Of a stretch of DNA of 64,000 bases, positions 42,086 through 52,465 are shown one piece after another (position 1 is the first letter of the stretch; each line of letters starts with the position of its first letter). The translations under genes were made by a program, and so were the position numbers. The stretch comes from Euglena gracilis (Eukaryota; Euglenida; Euglenophyceae; Euglenales): contig CP154956.1 in the NCBI GenBank assembly GCA_039621445.1, forward strand, positions 20,053,295-20,117,294, given 5' to 3'. Below the pieces are notes generated by a model. The model was not told where the DNA came from and ran no database searches. It saw nothing but the letters and a program-made list of their open reading frames with translations.

Positions 42086-42769
42086 GTGCATGGTATTTGT
42101 GAAAGTTTGCAGCAACAGGGGGTCACCAAGTTGGGCATCATAACCGACATTGTGTCTCTTCCTGGACTTTGTGGAGCTGGTGGCAACCCACTGTTTGACC
42201 CTATACGTTACCCTGCCCCTAGTCTTTCCCCTTTTTGCAATCCCTTTTCTGACTTCCGAGCCAGGCTTGTTTTATTTGAGTTTGTAAATGCAGAAACGTC
42301 TGTCATTCGGGATTCCGGTCCTGTGAAGTGAAATCACCAGACCTGTGTGGACCAGAAGCTTCTAGGAGGGCGGGCGTGGCTTTCTGGCGGACGTTTGTCA
42401 TGGGACAATTTGGGCAATTTTACCATTTTTGGAGCACGAAATTATAGGGTCAACAGCTTCTGGTGCTCTATGCCAGGTGGTTATCATTTTTGCATGGACG
42501 AAATTGTTGTTAAGGTTGATATACCAGTGGAGATCATGAAAAAAATATTCATCCTTTTTGTCCAAACCCTAACTTACGCTGCACCGATTGAGTTGTTTCA
42601 ATGGGAAGTTTTGGCATTTCAGACAAAAATTCAACAATTCTCACCGGTTTTTGCAAAAAGATTGGATAATCAAACGCAATTTGTATGTTCTCTGCTTTTC
42701 AAGAAAGCTTGTTTGAGAACATTTGGGGTCGAATTTGCCTCCTTAAAAGCCATCACTGTCACTCTGTGA
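42086..42769 (+). pseudogene. Unrecognised coding-like region split by one in-frame TGA
   Basis: A single frame runs 42086–42769 with only one stop (TGA at 42329–42331). The upstream part reads GVTKLGIITDIVSLPGLCGA and LVLFEFVNAETSVIRDSGPV. The downstream part reads WDNLGNFTIFGARNYRVNSF, MDEIVVKVDIPVEIMKKIFI and PIELFQWEVLAFQTKIQQFS. It is more A/T-rich at third positions than the other exons. It could be a decayed gene, two exons whose intron I have not found, or a captured foreign sequence. No domain recognised. Confidence 0.35.
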
Positions 42770-43116
42770 GGTGAGGTCATCCCTCTCATGCCCGGGAAGT
42801 TGTCACCCTGGAAGTTCTCATCTGCTCACATACTCTCTGGTTTTCTCAGGCGACAACCTCTTGGGGAGAAAACTGAACTCCACAATAATGTACTCTTTAG
42901 GCCAGGTTTCCTCAAGGAGCAGGGCTGAATGGAAATCCTGAAAACCCGTGGATGGTGGGGAGTGTCGACCCTCCCCCTTCAATCCTGGCGTGTCCATCTG
43001 TCAGTGGGTGGGGCCTGACCACCTCCCGCCCCCTGAGTTGGGGCTGGTCAACACCCCCACCAGACCCTGCACGGCGATTCTGGCCGCAGATTTCCTCACA
43101 GTTGTTGTGTTTTTAG

Positions 43117-43359
43117 GGGTTGGTAATATGTGCATATGAACTGACAGAGGTGCACAACCCCAATGCATTTGTACTTGGACACGGGGAGCGCGTACCCTGC
43201 CTCCATAAAATGCCCCGGGATGCGATTGGTTGCGAGTTCCAACTGGGTTGGGGGCGTTGCCATAGCAGCTCCGTTGCTCATTGGGCCCCTTCGCCTACAC
43301 CCCAGCCTGCTGCCGACCCTTCCCGCCGCTCCTTCTGCCCCATTGTTGCCATAGAATGA
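43117..43359 (+). CDS. Candidate terminal exon, unknown protein
   Basis: Acceptor TTTTTAG precedes. The frame AYELTEVHNPNAFVLGHGER, VPCLHKMPRDAIGCEFQLGW and HWAPSPTPQPAADPSRRSFC ends at TGA after IVAIE. GC at third positions is high. No family recognised. Upstream exons are not visible; 42770–43116 holds CCGGGAAGTTGTCA-like phrases and the GGGCTGAATGGAAATCC repeat. Confidence 0.45.
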   Translation, partial: GLVICAYELTEVHNPNAFVLGHGERVPCLHKMPRDAIGCEFQLGWGRCHSSSVAHWAPSPTPQPAADPSRRSFCPIVAIE

Positions 43360-44168
43360 CCTCGTCGCCCAAGAACTCACTCGCTCAGCCCCCCTTCCCT
43401 TGTGAAATATATGCGGTGGATATCCCAGCCAGCTGCCGGGTGGTTCTCCGTGGTCCCCTGCTGTGGCGGTGGCGAAGGTGGTGGGCTGGCGGGTTTGAAC
43501 CCCAAGGCCTGCCTCTCTTTTTCTGTTTGCAAACGGCGACCGGCATGTTCAAAAGTCATATCTTTTTTCGCAAGCAATTTTTTTTTTGCAGGGTAGGGGT
43601 TCTCACCCCAGGGCTGTGTGGGAATCCCCAAAACCTGATGGGTGGTGGGCGGGGAGGTCTGAACCCCCCACCCCAAGTGTTCCCATATGTCTGGAGGCGC
43701 CAATGTTTAGGTGAATTTTGCAGTGCTATGGTGGGCGGAGTATTAAGTGAGCGTTGGTTTTGTACGAGGGGGAGGGGGTCAGCCCCCCCCCCCCCCCCCG
43801 GTGGGGGGGGCCAGACCAGCCCCCCCCCCCCCCGAGACCGATGGGGGGTCCACCTCCCCCCGGAACCCAAAAAAATATTTTCTCCGGTGCTTTCTGCTGG
43901 GAAGATTATTAAATTTTGTACGTTATGGCCAATTTTTTCAAAAAGAAGTGTGTGAATACGCGATTTTTGGGGCTTTTCTTCAAGACCCAAGAGTTTTTTC
44001 CGACGCTTTACACCAGAAAAAAATTGAAGGGGACACCGCCGCCCCCCCCTTCCCTACCAGCCATCCTGTCAGCCTAAACCCGAGACCCCCAGGGCAGGCT
44101 TCACAAAGCGCATTGAGTTGACCCTCTTGGTTGGGGAACGCGGGGCTGGGGGAATGATTTCTTTGCAG
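43360..44168. other. Repeat-rich stretch without a supported gene
   Basis: Contains the dispersed phrases CAGGGCTGTGTGGGAATCCCC (43606) and GTATTAAGTGAGCGTTGGTTTT (43740), long C/G runs at 43780–43860, and hairpin-like GGTGCTTTCTGCTGG and CGACGCTTTACACC sequences. Confidence 0.5.
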
Positions 44169-44351
44169 GTTAAACAAGAGACCAGCTCCAGTGGGGGAAC
44201 CGCCACCCTAGGGGGTTCAGCCAGCAACCATTTTTTCTTCTTCAACCAGCCATCTGTTGTCACCCTCACCCCCAGGGCCATCCAAAAAGGCTGCCTATAC
44301 AAACCAAAGCTCAAACTGTCTGATAAGAAATGTCCAAATTGTCAAAGTTGA
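44169..44351 (+). CDS. Candidate terminal exon ending KKCPNCQS
   Basis: After acceptor CTTTGCAG, the frame VKQETSSSGGTATLGGSASN, HFFFFNQPSVVTLTPRAIQK and CLYKPKLKLSDKKCPNCQS ends at TGA. The CPNC knuckle at the C-terminus suggests half a zinc site, but no partner is visible in this exon. No family recognised. Confidence 0.45.
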   Translation, partial: VKQETSSSGGTATLGGSASNHFFFFNQPSVVTLTPRAIQKGCLYKPKLKLSDKKCPNCQS

Positions 44352-45287
44352 CTCCAGAACAAGAGGTGGAAGTGTAAAAATCTCGTGCCTGGTTTTTATT
44401 CATGAATTCGGTGCAATTTAAACCACAGTTTCTTTATTCTGCCACCCTCCTGAATTTTTGCCTTTCCTCTTCAAGTCTGCAAATCCTCTTCAAGTGCGAG
44501 AATCTGCCACCATGGGCTTGACCAAGAACAATTTGTTCAATGCCTTCGGTGCAGGCTTCTTTTTGAAACCGAGGGGGGTAGGTTGTGCAATGGGGTTCGG
44601 CCCATAGCAGGTACCCCTCCCACAGGGTCAGTTTTTGTCCTGGCCCCGGGAAGGGGAGGGGGGCACAGCAGCCACGGTGCTGGGACGACAGTTTCAGCCG
44701 GGATGGGGGGGGGGCACCTTCGCATCGCACCCTCCCTCCCCGCCTCTCCACTGCCTCTTGCAGGGACTGCGTGTCCCTCCTTTTCCCACACTGTGGTTGC
44801 ATACGGTGGATGGAGTCGTTGCAGGCATGCCCCCGCCGCCTTTGTCTTCCTGGGTTTTTGGGGCTTTGGTTTGGCTTTAGGGGCGGGGGGGGGGGTTCGG
44901 GGGGTCCAGAGGGGTGGTCAGGCAAGGGCACAGCGCACAAGTCTCGAAAGATGGCCAAAAGGACCAAAAGTTGCCTGACGGTGGCCAAAAGTGGGCAAAG
45001 GCGACCAAAAAACACCTGGAAGTACCCCAATGGCTAAAAGTGGCGAAAGTGGGAAAAGCAGGTAAAAACAACAACAGTGAGTAAAGAGTGCGTAAAGTTA
45101 TGCTGTATATCTGTGACGTACACTCGTTTTTTGATGGCACCCCCCCCCCCCCAACAATAGTCAATTATTTGCCGACCACGGCCGACCAGGGCCGACTCTG
45201 GCACCAAAATGGGAAGTGACCACAGGTGGCACCCCCCCCAATTAAAACCCCAGACATGTTCCTTTGACCCTCCCTCTCGCCCACCAG
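44352..45287. other. Low-complexity stretch; weak exon possibility near 44765
   Basis: Around 44765–44840 a frame reads RDCVSLLFPHCGCIRWMESL, faintly like the end of a RING finger, but Cys/His spacing does not fit. 44940–45065 is an AAAAGTGGCC-type tract. The rest is C/G-rich. Confidence 0.4.
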
Positions 45288-45491
45288 GATGGGGATCCCA
45301 CCCCACCCCACCCACAACAACATAGGGTTTCTGCGTTCTCTTCAGCCCTGCCTGACCCTGGGTCGCCAACCTCAAAAACCCCTGCGCCCCAAACAATGTA
45401 CAGTGTCTCCCCAGAAATCAACCTGGCAGACAGCCCATCGTTTAGGCCAGACGGGTCCAAGGGTCTGCTGGTCTGGGCTGGAAGGAGATAA
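45288..45491 (+). CDS. Candidate terminal exon, Ser/Pro-rich
   Basis: Acceptor GCCCACCAG. The frame DGDPTPPHPQQHRVSAFSSA, LPDPGSPTSKTPAPQTMYSV and SPEINLADSPSFRPDGSKGL ends LVWAGRR and TAA. Several SP/TP sites suggest a phosphorylated tail. It resembles gene P exons in composition but is 20 kb away, so it probably belongs to another gene. Confidence 0.5.
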   Translation, partial: DGDPTPPHPQQHRVSAFSSALPDPGSPTSKTPAPQTMYSVSPEINLADSPSFRPDGSKGLLVWAGRR

Positions 45492-46198
45492 GTTTAGCTG
45501 AAAAGAACCCCTGATGTTAGCAAACAAGCTAATGCTGCATTAGGAAGCAACATCCAGCAGTTCTCCAGTTTGTGCCCCCTTTCCCTCTTTGAACATCAGT
45601 GGACAAATAATATAAGCTGTCAGGGTGCCGACCTCACTTTCCGTAACTCATTCTCGCCAGGATCATGAAGCACAAGACCGGGTGTTTCATCAGAAGTCCG
45701 AGGCGCTGAACCGTGGGTCATTGATCACTCGGTTCTCTGCTGGAAGATCTCAACTGGTGTGCTTTAGTGGGCTCACAAACGAGTGTGTGTTTTTTTTTAG
45801 GTGAAGTTCTTTTTTTAAGCTGAGTGGTGGAACCTGTGGTGCTGGATTGTATTGTACAGAAATATTGGATTGCAGAGTGCATCACGCAGGCGGCAAGTTT
45901 TGCATATTTTGCATATTGTGCATATTGTTGCACACAACCAGCATGTATATTTTCATCCACCAGGTCCCAGCCGGGCTTTGGCCCCCCCCCCCCCCCGCCC
46001 TGGGTGAAGGGAAATAGAGTTCGGGAAAGGCTGGGCCAAAATTTTTTTCTGGGGAAGCTCTCTAAATTTTTGAAAAGGAGTCAAAAAATGGCCAAAAATG
46101 TTGTCTTTCGGGTTTTTTTAGGGGAGGGTGGTTATTCCAAGATTTGGTTGAGAATTCACTGCCGACTGGATTTGGGTTTTTTTTGCATTCCCAAAACT

Positions 46199-46279
46199 TG
46201 TCCTTTACACGGCTTATCCATGCCTCCCCTGTCAACCACATTTTCCTGTACTTTGGCATGTGAAGGACAAAGGGGGGGG
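46199..46279. repeat. Solo TGTCCTT...AAGGACA inverted repeat
   Basis: Left GTCCTTTACACGGCTTATCC and right TGGCATGTGAAGGACAAAGG stand about 40 bases apart. The same two ends lie 3.2 kb apart at 47980–48014 and 51170–51224, so this looks like an internally deleted relative of that larger structure. Confidence 0.6.
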
Positions 46280-46513
46280 CAGCGGGTCGAGCCTTCTAGC
46301 CGGCAGGACTTTGGACAATTTCTTACCAGGAGGGTACCTCCCCTGGAATGGAGGCCCCTCCCCCCAAAAGGATCAAAATTTTCCTTCTGGCGCTTTGGGC
46401 CAAGAATTTTTGGGCATTTTTTGGCCAATTTTACCCAAAAAGTGCCCCCCCCCCCCCCAATGGCATCTGCGGCCGATTTGGGGAGCAAAACTTTTTCGAC
46501 CCGGGCCGAACAC

Positions 46514-46832
46514 GGGGTGGTCCATAAGGGACAGGAAATTTTTTTTTTAATTTCTCAAGGACTGCCCCTCCTTTAGACCAAAGGGCCAACCAATGGCCGG
46601 ACTGGGGCTTGAACGGGGTCGAAAAGCAAAAGGGTGAAAAGCGCATTTTTTGACGTTTTGGGTGGATGGCTGTGGTCCAGGGATGTGGAGAATCAATTTT
46701 TTTTCCCGATGTCGATCTGTCGTTGCCGAAAGAGCCACATTTCCTTGCCCATCTTCCTGTGAATTTTTCATTGAATGTGCTGGAGCGGCGGAGGTTTTTT
46801 TTTCATACATTGTTTTCTTAGGGACCGCCCTG
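46514..46832. mobile_element. Diverged member of the CAGGGCGGTCC MITE family
   Basis: Left end GGGGTGGTCCATAAGGGACA and right end CTTAGGGACCGCCCTG; flanks CGAACAC on both sides (7 bases). It shares the interior order of 9373–9683 (a T run, CTTGAACGGGGTCGAAAA, TTTTTTGACG, TCCCGA) with many substitutions, so it is an older copy. Confidence 0.75.
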
Positions 46833-47090
46833 CGAACACACTGGTCACCCGGACCAGTGACCAGTGTGTAGGAGGGGGGTGCCCCCCCCCCCCCCCCCCG
46901 CGCCACTGTGCAGGAGGGGGGTGCCCCCCCCCCCCCCCCCCGCTGGGCTGGAGGCCCCCCTCTGATCCCCCCCACCTTCCCTCATATCGAACCCTGCCTT
47001 GGACCCCCACCCCTGGGTCCAAGGCCATTCTTTCTGGCCGACTGTTTGAACGGTTTGAACCCCAAGGGGAGTCTTCTGTTCAAAAGAAAG

Positions 47091-47168
47091 GAAGACCTGG
47101 ATTGTTTTTCCACAGCAATCAAAGCCATCTGTCCTGGACACGACTGTACGGGGATCGATGACTACTGA
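47091..47168 (+). CDS. Weak candidate terminal exon
   Basis: The frame DLDCFSTAIKAICPGHDCTG ends IDDY and TGA. Borders are uncertain and it is short, flanked by C/G-rich elements. Included only because the frame looks protein-like. Confidence 0.22.
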   Translation, partial: EDLDCFSTAIKAICPGHDCTGIDDY

Positions 47169-47464
47169 CGTATGCTGCTTTGTTTTTTTTTTTGCACCTT
47201 TTCCACTCCACGTGCATTGAGTGTTTAAAAAAATTTAAATTCAACTCGCCCCCCCCCCCAATCAGAGGCTGCATGGAAGTGTGTGTGTGTGTGTGTGTGT
47301 ATGTGCTGCAGGCTTCTTTTCAAGTCAGAACCCCCAGGGGTCCAATGCCAGCCCCCGGGGGGGTTCGTTGCCAGACCCCCGGGTTTCGGCGCGAAGCGCC
47401 GAAACTTTTTCTTGGAAATGCCCTCAGATGGCCCGATTTTGGGGGGGTCCCCCCGTGGTCCCGC

Positions 47465-47747
47465 CAGGGATTTTTTTAAGTTTGGGCCCCCGGGGGGGGG
47501 GGGGGGGGGGGTAGGGTGGGTGGGTCCGCCGGACCCCCTCCCCCCCCCCGGGGGGGGGGCACCCCCTGAGGGGGGTGGGATATACTTTGCGGCGCCGCAG
47601 GCGCCGAAAAAATTCTATTTTTAGCACTTTTCGCGATTTTTCGGCCATTTTTTGTGGGTCCCCCGGACCCCCCTCCCCCCCCCAGGGGGGTGGGTGGGTG
47701 GGGGGGACCCCCCCCCCTCCCCCCCCCCGGTCTTAAAAAAACCCCTG
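47465..47747. mobile_element. hAT-like MITE with perfect GGTCCCGC duplication
   Basis: Ends CAGGGATTTTTTTAAG and CTTAAAAAAACCCCTG, flanked by GGTCCCGC at 47457–47464 and 47748–47755. Contains the hairpin CGGCGCCGCAGGCGCCG. It is inserted into an older CAGGCTTCTTTTCAAG-type element whose left end is at 47311 and whose right end is lost. Confidence 0.9.
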
Positions 47748-48289
47748 GGTCCCGCATCAGGCTGGGTGGTGGGGGGGCTTCCCCAAGAAGCTTGGTGCGT
47801 TGGTGGATGAATGTGTTAAATAAAGCACCTCGGATTGTTTGGACACTCCCAGGGTGAACTATTTTGGCAAATAAAAAGTTGTGTCTTATTTTTATGCCCA
47901 GGCATCCAGGAAAGATGCCAGGGCACGACGCCATATGGTCTTTTGTTTTGATCTTTTACGTTGAATTGGGAAGATACATCCCCCCTGTCCTTGACACGGC
48001 TGGTCCATGACACACTCCCTGTGACATCTGCATTTTTCCCGTATTCAGAACACCTTTTGCTTGATCGAACAGTGCACATGATACGGCGTGTCCATGACAC
48101 CCCCTTAGGCGGCGCATCTCGCACTTAACCGACCAAAAACCACTTTGAGCACCAGCGTTACAAGGGGTGAGAGCGAAAGGCAGCAGGATTGGACTGAATG
48201 TGAGTGGATTATCATTTTTGGCCCCCCCAGGAGTTAGGCGTTTTTTTTGCTGGTTTTTTTTTGAGGTCGGAATGACACGAAAAACCGCG

Positions 48290-48700
48290 GACCTATCCCC
48301 CCAAACTGAAAAAAAACACCGACAAAAACACCAAAACCCCGGTACCGCCACACCCCATTCCTGTGTGGCAACTGCCAGCGCCAGGTGGTGATCTGGAGGT
48401 GGGGTGGCAGGTCCACCCCTTTGCTTGTTTTCTGAAATTTTGAGGCATGTTGTGGAGGTTTTTGAAGTTGGTCACGAAAGGAGTGGAAGTGCACATGCCA
48501 CATAAACAATGGACAGAAAGAGAACTCTGCCACTGGGGATTGATGAGGGGGGTACAGAACACAGGAGGACTGCCACCAGTTTCCTGTTGAATTCAGTGGC
48601 AAGTTGCCCATCAATGCCCCACTGATGTATAAGGCTCTGTGGCACCCACACACCAGCGTAAATGATGTAGGTGTGTGTGCAAATGCGCACATGGATGATG
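48290..48700. repeat. Dispersed repeat shared with 62737–63110 (opposite orientation)
   Basis: The minus strand here and the plus strand at 62737–63110 share CACACATCAG-type and CTTCAAAACCTCCACAAC-like segments and a GCGCATTTGCGC hairpin. Their translations share HFHSFR-QLQ and CGCHR-L-IS patterns. The shared segment is part of element B. Confidence 0.6.
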
Positions 48701-49023
48701 TGCGCATTTGCGCACACCGACCACTTTAAAACCAACTAAGAGCCTCCAATGGCAGTGTGGTTGGAGCTGGAAAATGAAGGTGACAACACTGTGATATTAC
48801 CTCCCTTGCATTCCTGTGGTATTGGACCCCTCTGTTGAATGCTGCTGGTATGTTTGGGTGGTTGGTGTGCGCAAATGCGCACATCAACCATTAAAATGGT
48901 TGCTTTTCACAATTGTGGCACCAACCAGAATTCTTTTTCATTTTGAAGCCTTGGCAACAGGGAGAAGGATCGAAACAGTAGGAGAGCAGATTGTGGAGGT
49001 GTTGTGCTCAAAGTGGTGGTGTT

Positions 49024-50241
49024 CAGGCACCTATGGCTAAAATGGCCTAAAATGGCCTAAAATGACCTAAAATGGCCTAAAATGGCCTAAAATGGGAAAA
49101 TTCTGTTGCGCAACAATTTTTTTGTGAAAAACTGAAGCTATTCAGGCAATGACTTTCGTTCTTCTGTTAATGTGGACGGCGAATAGTGGATTTGTTGGAA
49201 GCACAGCCCCACAAGGCCAAACGCTTTTTTTATCCCAACTCACAATAGTATCAGTCCCCAAATCCACAGTCCCCAACCTTCTTTTGGTAGCTGAATTTGC
49301 TGAAACTGCTACCCCCCCCCCTACCCGGGGGTAGGTAGCAGTTTGGCACTCATGCCATATATATGTATATATGGAAGTTAAATTAATGAGATATTAAGTA
49401 AAAATAATATTGATATAATATGTAATTGTACAATTATTATTATAATTACTTTAAATCATATTATTAATAAAAAAAATGATAGAATATAACATATGTTGTT
49501 ATTATATTGTGTTTGGTTACAAATTTTTTGTTTATATTATTGATCTTGAAAAAAACTCAAAAAAATATTTATTATAATAATGGAATGGAAAATGAATGGA
49601 ATGGAAAATGAATCTTATACAACAATGGTATTAACTAAAATGTTATTATGATTTTTTTATTTAGAGATATTAATAATATTTGTATAGAAGTATTATTTTT
49701 TGTGCATTTTGGTTATGTCAAATGATATATTATGGTGCTCGCATGTGGTTCATATTTGTATTGTTCTCTCCTAGACCCAAATGGCTGAACAATGCCAAAA
49801 TCAAACTGAACTTCACCAGCAACAAACACATCATCTTTCAGAAAATATCATTTCTTGTTGCGAAATGGTGTAGATTTCACAAAATGCAAAAAACACCGAG
49901 ATTTTTTTTGGTAACGCAAAAAGTTTTTTTTAAAACATTTGTCCAACTTTTTTTTCTGAAAAATTTTCACTGCCGTAAATTCTTGCCGTTCAGAATTCCT
50001 CTGTGGGTATGAATTGAGATTTGTTGAGCTTCCCATGGTTTTGATCCAGTGTTCATGAATTTGGCATGCTTTTTTGGATGTACATTTGTCATCACTGAAT
50101 AAGAGAAAGTTTGCTCACGTTATGATACAGTTTTCGGGACAAAAATGACAAAAAAAGATTTTCAGAACCCCCACCTATACTTTAAAATGGCCTAAAATGG
50201 CCTGAAATGAGGAAATCTTTGGGCTTGACTATAGGTGCCTG
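49024..50241. mobile_element. 1.2-kb A/T-rich element with CAGGCACCTAT ends and GTGGTGTT duplication
   Basis: Left end CAGGCACCTATGGC, right end CTATAGGTGCCTG; flanks GTGGTGTT at 49016–49023 and 50242–50249. Five AATGGCCTAA-type units follow the left end and two precede the right end. The middle (49340–49760) is extremely A/T-rich. An ATG frame at 49149 starts with a hydrophobic stretch (TFVLLLMWTANSGFV) but is short and unsupported. Related to 56185–56743. Confidence 0.88.
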
Positions 50242-51251
50242 GTGGTGTTGTAAGGTATGTCTGAGAAGGTGAAATGAAGCGTGTCCGTGTATTGCATCAC
50301 ATGGCCCCATGAACACAGGGATTTTCAAGTCAGCAGACACATTTATTTTCAGTCAATGCACTGTGCCTCATTTTCGGACTGAAACACTGGGGGTGAAGGG
50401 CCCTTCTAAACTAAGTTTTTCAGGGTAAAACCTGAGAATGTTGCTTATTTTGACATTTTAGGGGCTAAGAAATGGTTTTTCACAGCTTCAATTGCCGATG
50501 CCCAAATTCGGGGCGGCAGGCTGGTCTTTTAGTTGTATTTAAATTCATCAGAATACCTCGCATTTAAGGATTTCAAAACTGCAGTGGTGCCACACCCTCT
50601 AAATGGTACATGCGTTAAGTTGTACAAGAGGTCCGTGTGCGCAGATGTGCAAACCGACCAAAAAGTCTGTTTGCATATTTTCCCAAACCAACCACTTGTA
50701 CAATTTTACAAAAACATCAATTTCGGCTGGCACACATTGGACTTTTTACAGTTGCACAAATGGTTGGTGTGTGTATTTGCGCACACCGTCCACTTACGCC
50801 TTTGCCCACCCGACCACCAATTCCTCACACAGCCAATTTTCAGGGTATCGCTTCAGGCTTAGGGACACCCCACCAAATCGTTCAGTCAATATCCTAAGTC
50901 AATGAGACAACCATTGCAGGGTTCTAAACACACCTGCTGGGTGTTGTGTATACCATATACTGTGTTGACACTTGCCCTTAGGCACCCTATTTGCCAAATT
51001 CCCTGCTTCCATCTCCCCGTCCTGGGGCACCCCTTCACATCTTGCCTACATTTTTGTGTTTTTGGGGTCATATCTTGTCGTTTTCGAAAAAAAATGTCGA
51101 CTTGCGCATTTGCGCACATCGACAAAGAAAAAAGCTTAAGTGCGAGATGCGACGCCTAAGACCCCCCCCCCCCGTGTCAACTGGATTTCCCCTGTATTTT
51201 GGCCTGTCAAGGACAAGGGGGGGGAAATGTGCCTTCTCCAGGGGCTGCATT

Positions 51252-51957
51252 CAGGGGATTTCTTAAGCTGGAGGATACCCCCCCCCCCCCCCCCCCCCGG
51301 GGGTCCAGCCAGCCAGCAAGCTCAAATCCAGCCAGCAGCCCAAATTCGATCTGGGAGCCCCCCCGGGGGGGTCGAGTGAAATAAAGTTGGGTCCAGGCTT
51401 CTTTTTAAGTCAGCAGACCCCCCCCCCCCGGGGGGGGGTGCCGCGCCGGAGGCGCTGGGTATTCCTTTTCGGCGCGAAGCGCCGAAATTTTTTGGAAATT
51501 GCCTTTAACGGGCCCGATTTTGGGGGGTCCTCCCCCCCCGGAGGGGGCCCGCGCCACCCTGGGGGGGCGGGGGGGGACCCCCCCCCCCCCCCCCCCCCCC
51601 GGGGTCTTAAAAAGAAGCCTGGTTGGGTCCAGCCCGGCCGGGGGCCGGGCCAGCCGGTCGAAGGCCGGGCCAGCCAACTGGGCTGCCCACCTATCCATGC
51701 ATTTTCCCCTCATCACAGCTTCCTCCATCACAGCTGCCTTGATCCAGCTCCATCCATCAAAATGTCGAAAATGGCAAAAAAATTGGAAAATTTTGTTTTT
51801 CATCGACCCAGCCCAGCCCAGCCCCCTCCAGCCCTGGACCCCCCCCCCCCTATCCCTTGGGGGGGTCCTGCCAGCAGCTCATTTCCAGGCAGCAGCCTTT
51901 TTGCCAGCCGGAGGCTGGACCCCCCCCCCCCCGGGGGGGTCCTTAAGAAATCCCCTG
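51252..51957. mobile_element. hAT-like MITE with GCTGCATT duplication, carrying a nested MITE
   Basis: Ends CAGGGGATTTCTTAAG and CTTAAGAAATCCCCTG, flanked by GCTGCATT at 51244–51251 and 51958–51965. It is the same family as 4870–5331 (CCAGCCAGCAGC interior). Interrupted at 51394–51621 by another element. Confidence 0.92.
51394..51621. mobile_element. Nested MITE (CAGGCTTCTTTTTAAG family) with GTTGGGTC duplication
   Basis: Ends CAGGCTTCTTTTTAAG and CTTAAAAAGAAGCCTG, flanked by GTTGGGTC at 51386–51393 and 51622–51629. Contains two GGCGC-GCGCC type hairpins. It inserted after the host element at 51252–51957. Confidence 0.93.
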
Positions 51958-52149
51958 GCTGCATTCTCTGCAAATAATGTTCAGCCAGGCAGGCGGGTGG
52001 TCGTTCATTAACAGGCCACTGACCACAGGCTGTCCAGCGATGCCCAAGGTTGGGTTTTGGGTCCCCCCAAGATTCTTGTTTTGGGGGGTCCCTCTTTTGG
52101 AGACTTTTATTTTTTTATGTCAGCTTTCAAGGATTTTACAAGCCAGTGG

Positions 52150-52348
52150 CAGGGTTTTTTTCTAGTCTTGGACCCTGGGTCCGGCCGAGCCCCCCCCAGG
52201 GGGAGATATACTTTTCGGCGCCAAAATTTATGAAAAAGGTGCTTTTTTTAGCATTTTCGCAATTTTTGGCCATTTTCAGGGGAAAATGCGGGGGTCCGGT
52301 CCCGCAGGACCCCCCCCCCCAGCCCCCCCGGTCTTAAAAAAGCCCCTG
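52150..52348. mobile_element. Short hAT-like MITE
   Basis: Ends CAGGGTTTTTTTCTAG and CTTAAAAAAGCCCCTG; flanks GCCAGTGG and GCCATTGG (7 of 8). Removing it with one flank joins two open frames (FLCQLSRILQASG and PHFFGGCLGPLKCRN) upstream of the exon at 52466, so it may also lie within transcribed sequence. Confidence 0.8.
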
Positions 52349-52465
52349 GCCATTGGACCGCATTTTTTTGGGGGCTGTTTGGGGCCCCTAAAATGCAGAA
52401 ACCCAATCTTGCAACGCCCTGGAGAAGCCACAGGGCACCACTCATTTTGCTGGGTTCCTCTTCAG

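Larger units (their letters stand above)
45492..47090. other. Repeats and remnants, no supported gene
   Basis: 45900–45935 has short CATATTTTG repeats. 46199–46279 is a solo inverted repeat with TGTCCTTTACACGG and GTGAAGGACAAAGG ends. 46514–46832 is a MITE. 46850–46990 has CACTGTGCAGGAGGGGGG units, and the right end CATATCGAACCCTG of the 12476 family follows. Confidence 0.5.
48104..51160. mobile_element. Large inverted-repeat element B (3.06 kb)
   Basis: The left end (48104–48128) and right end (51136–51160) are 25 bases each. They read CTTAGGCGGCGCATCTCGCA-CTTAA and TTAAGTGCGAGATGCGACGC-CTAAG and match as an inverted repeat at 24 of 25 positions. GCGCATTTGCGC hairpins stand near 48690–48715, 48870–48885 and 51102–51118. 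It encloses a complete smaller element (49024–50241). No transposase is visible. An outer pair of TGTCCTTGACA arms (47980, 51224) brackets it. Confidence 0.8.

Noticed and set aside
44765-44840. RING-finger fragment (RDCVSLLFPHCGC...)
   Set aside because: Cys/His spacing does not fit any RING pattern and the frame soon becomes Gly runs.
49340-49760. Organelle DNA insertion, suggested by A/T richness
   Set aside because: No recognisable mitochondrial or plastid gene; it lies within an element with its own ends and duplication. A search against organelle genomes would decide.
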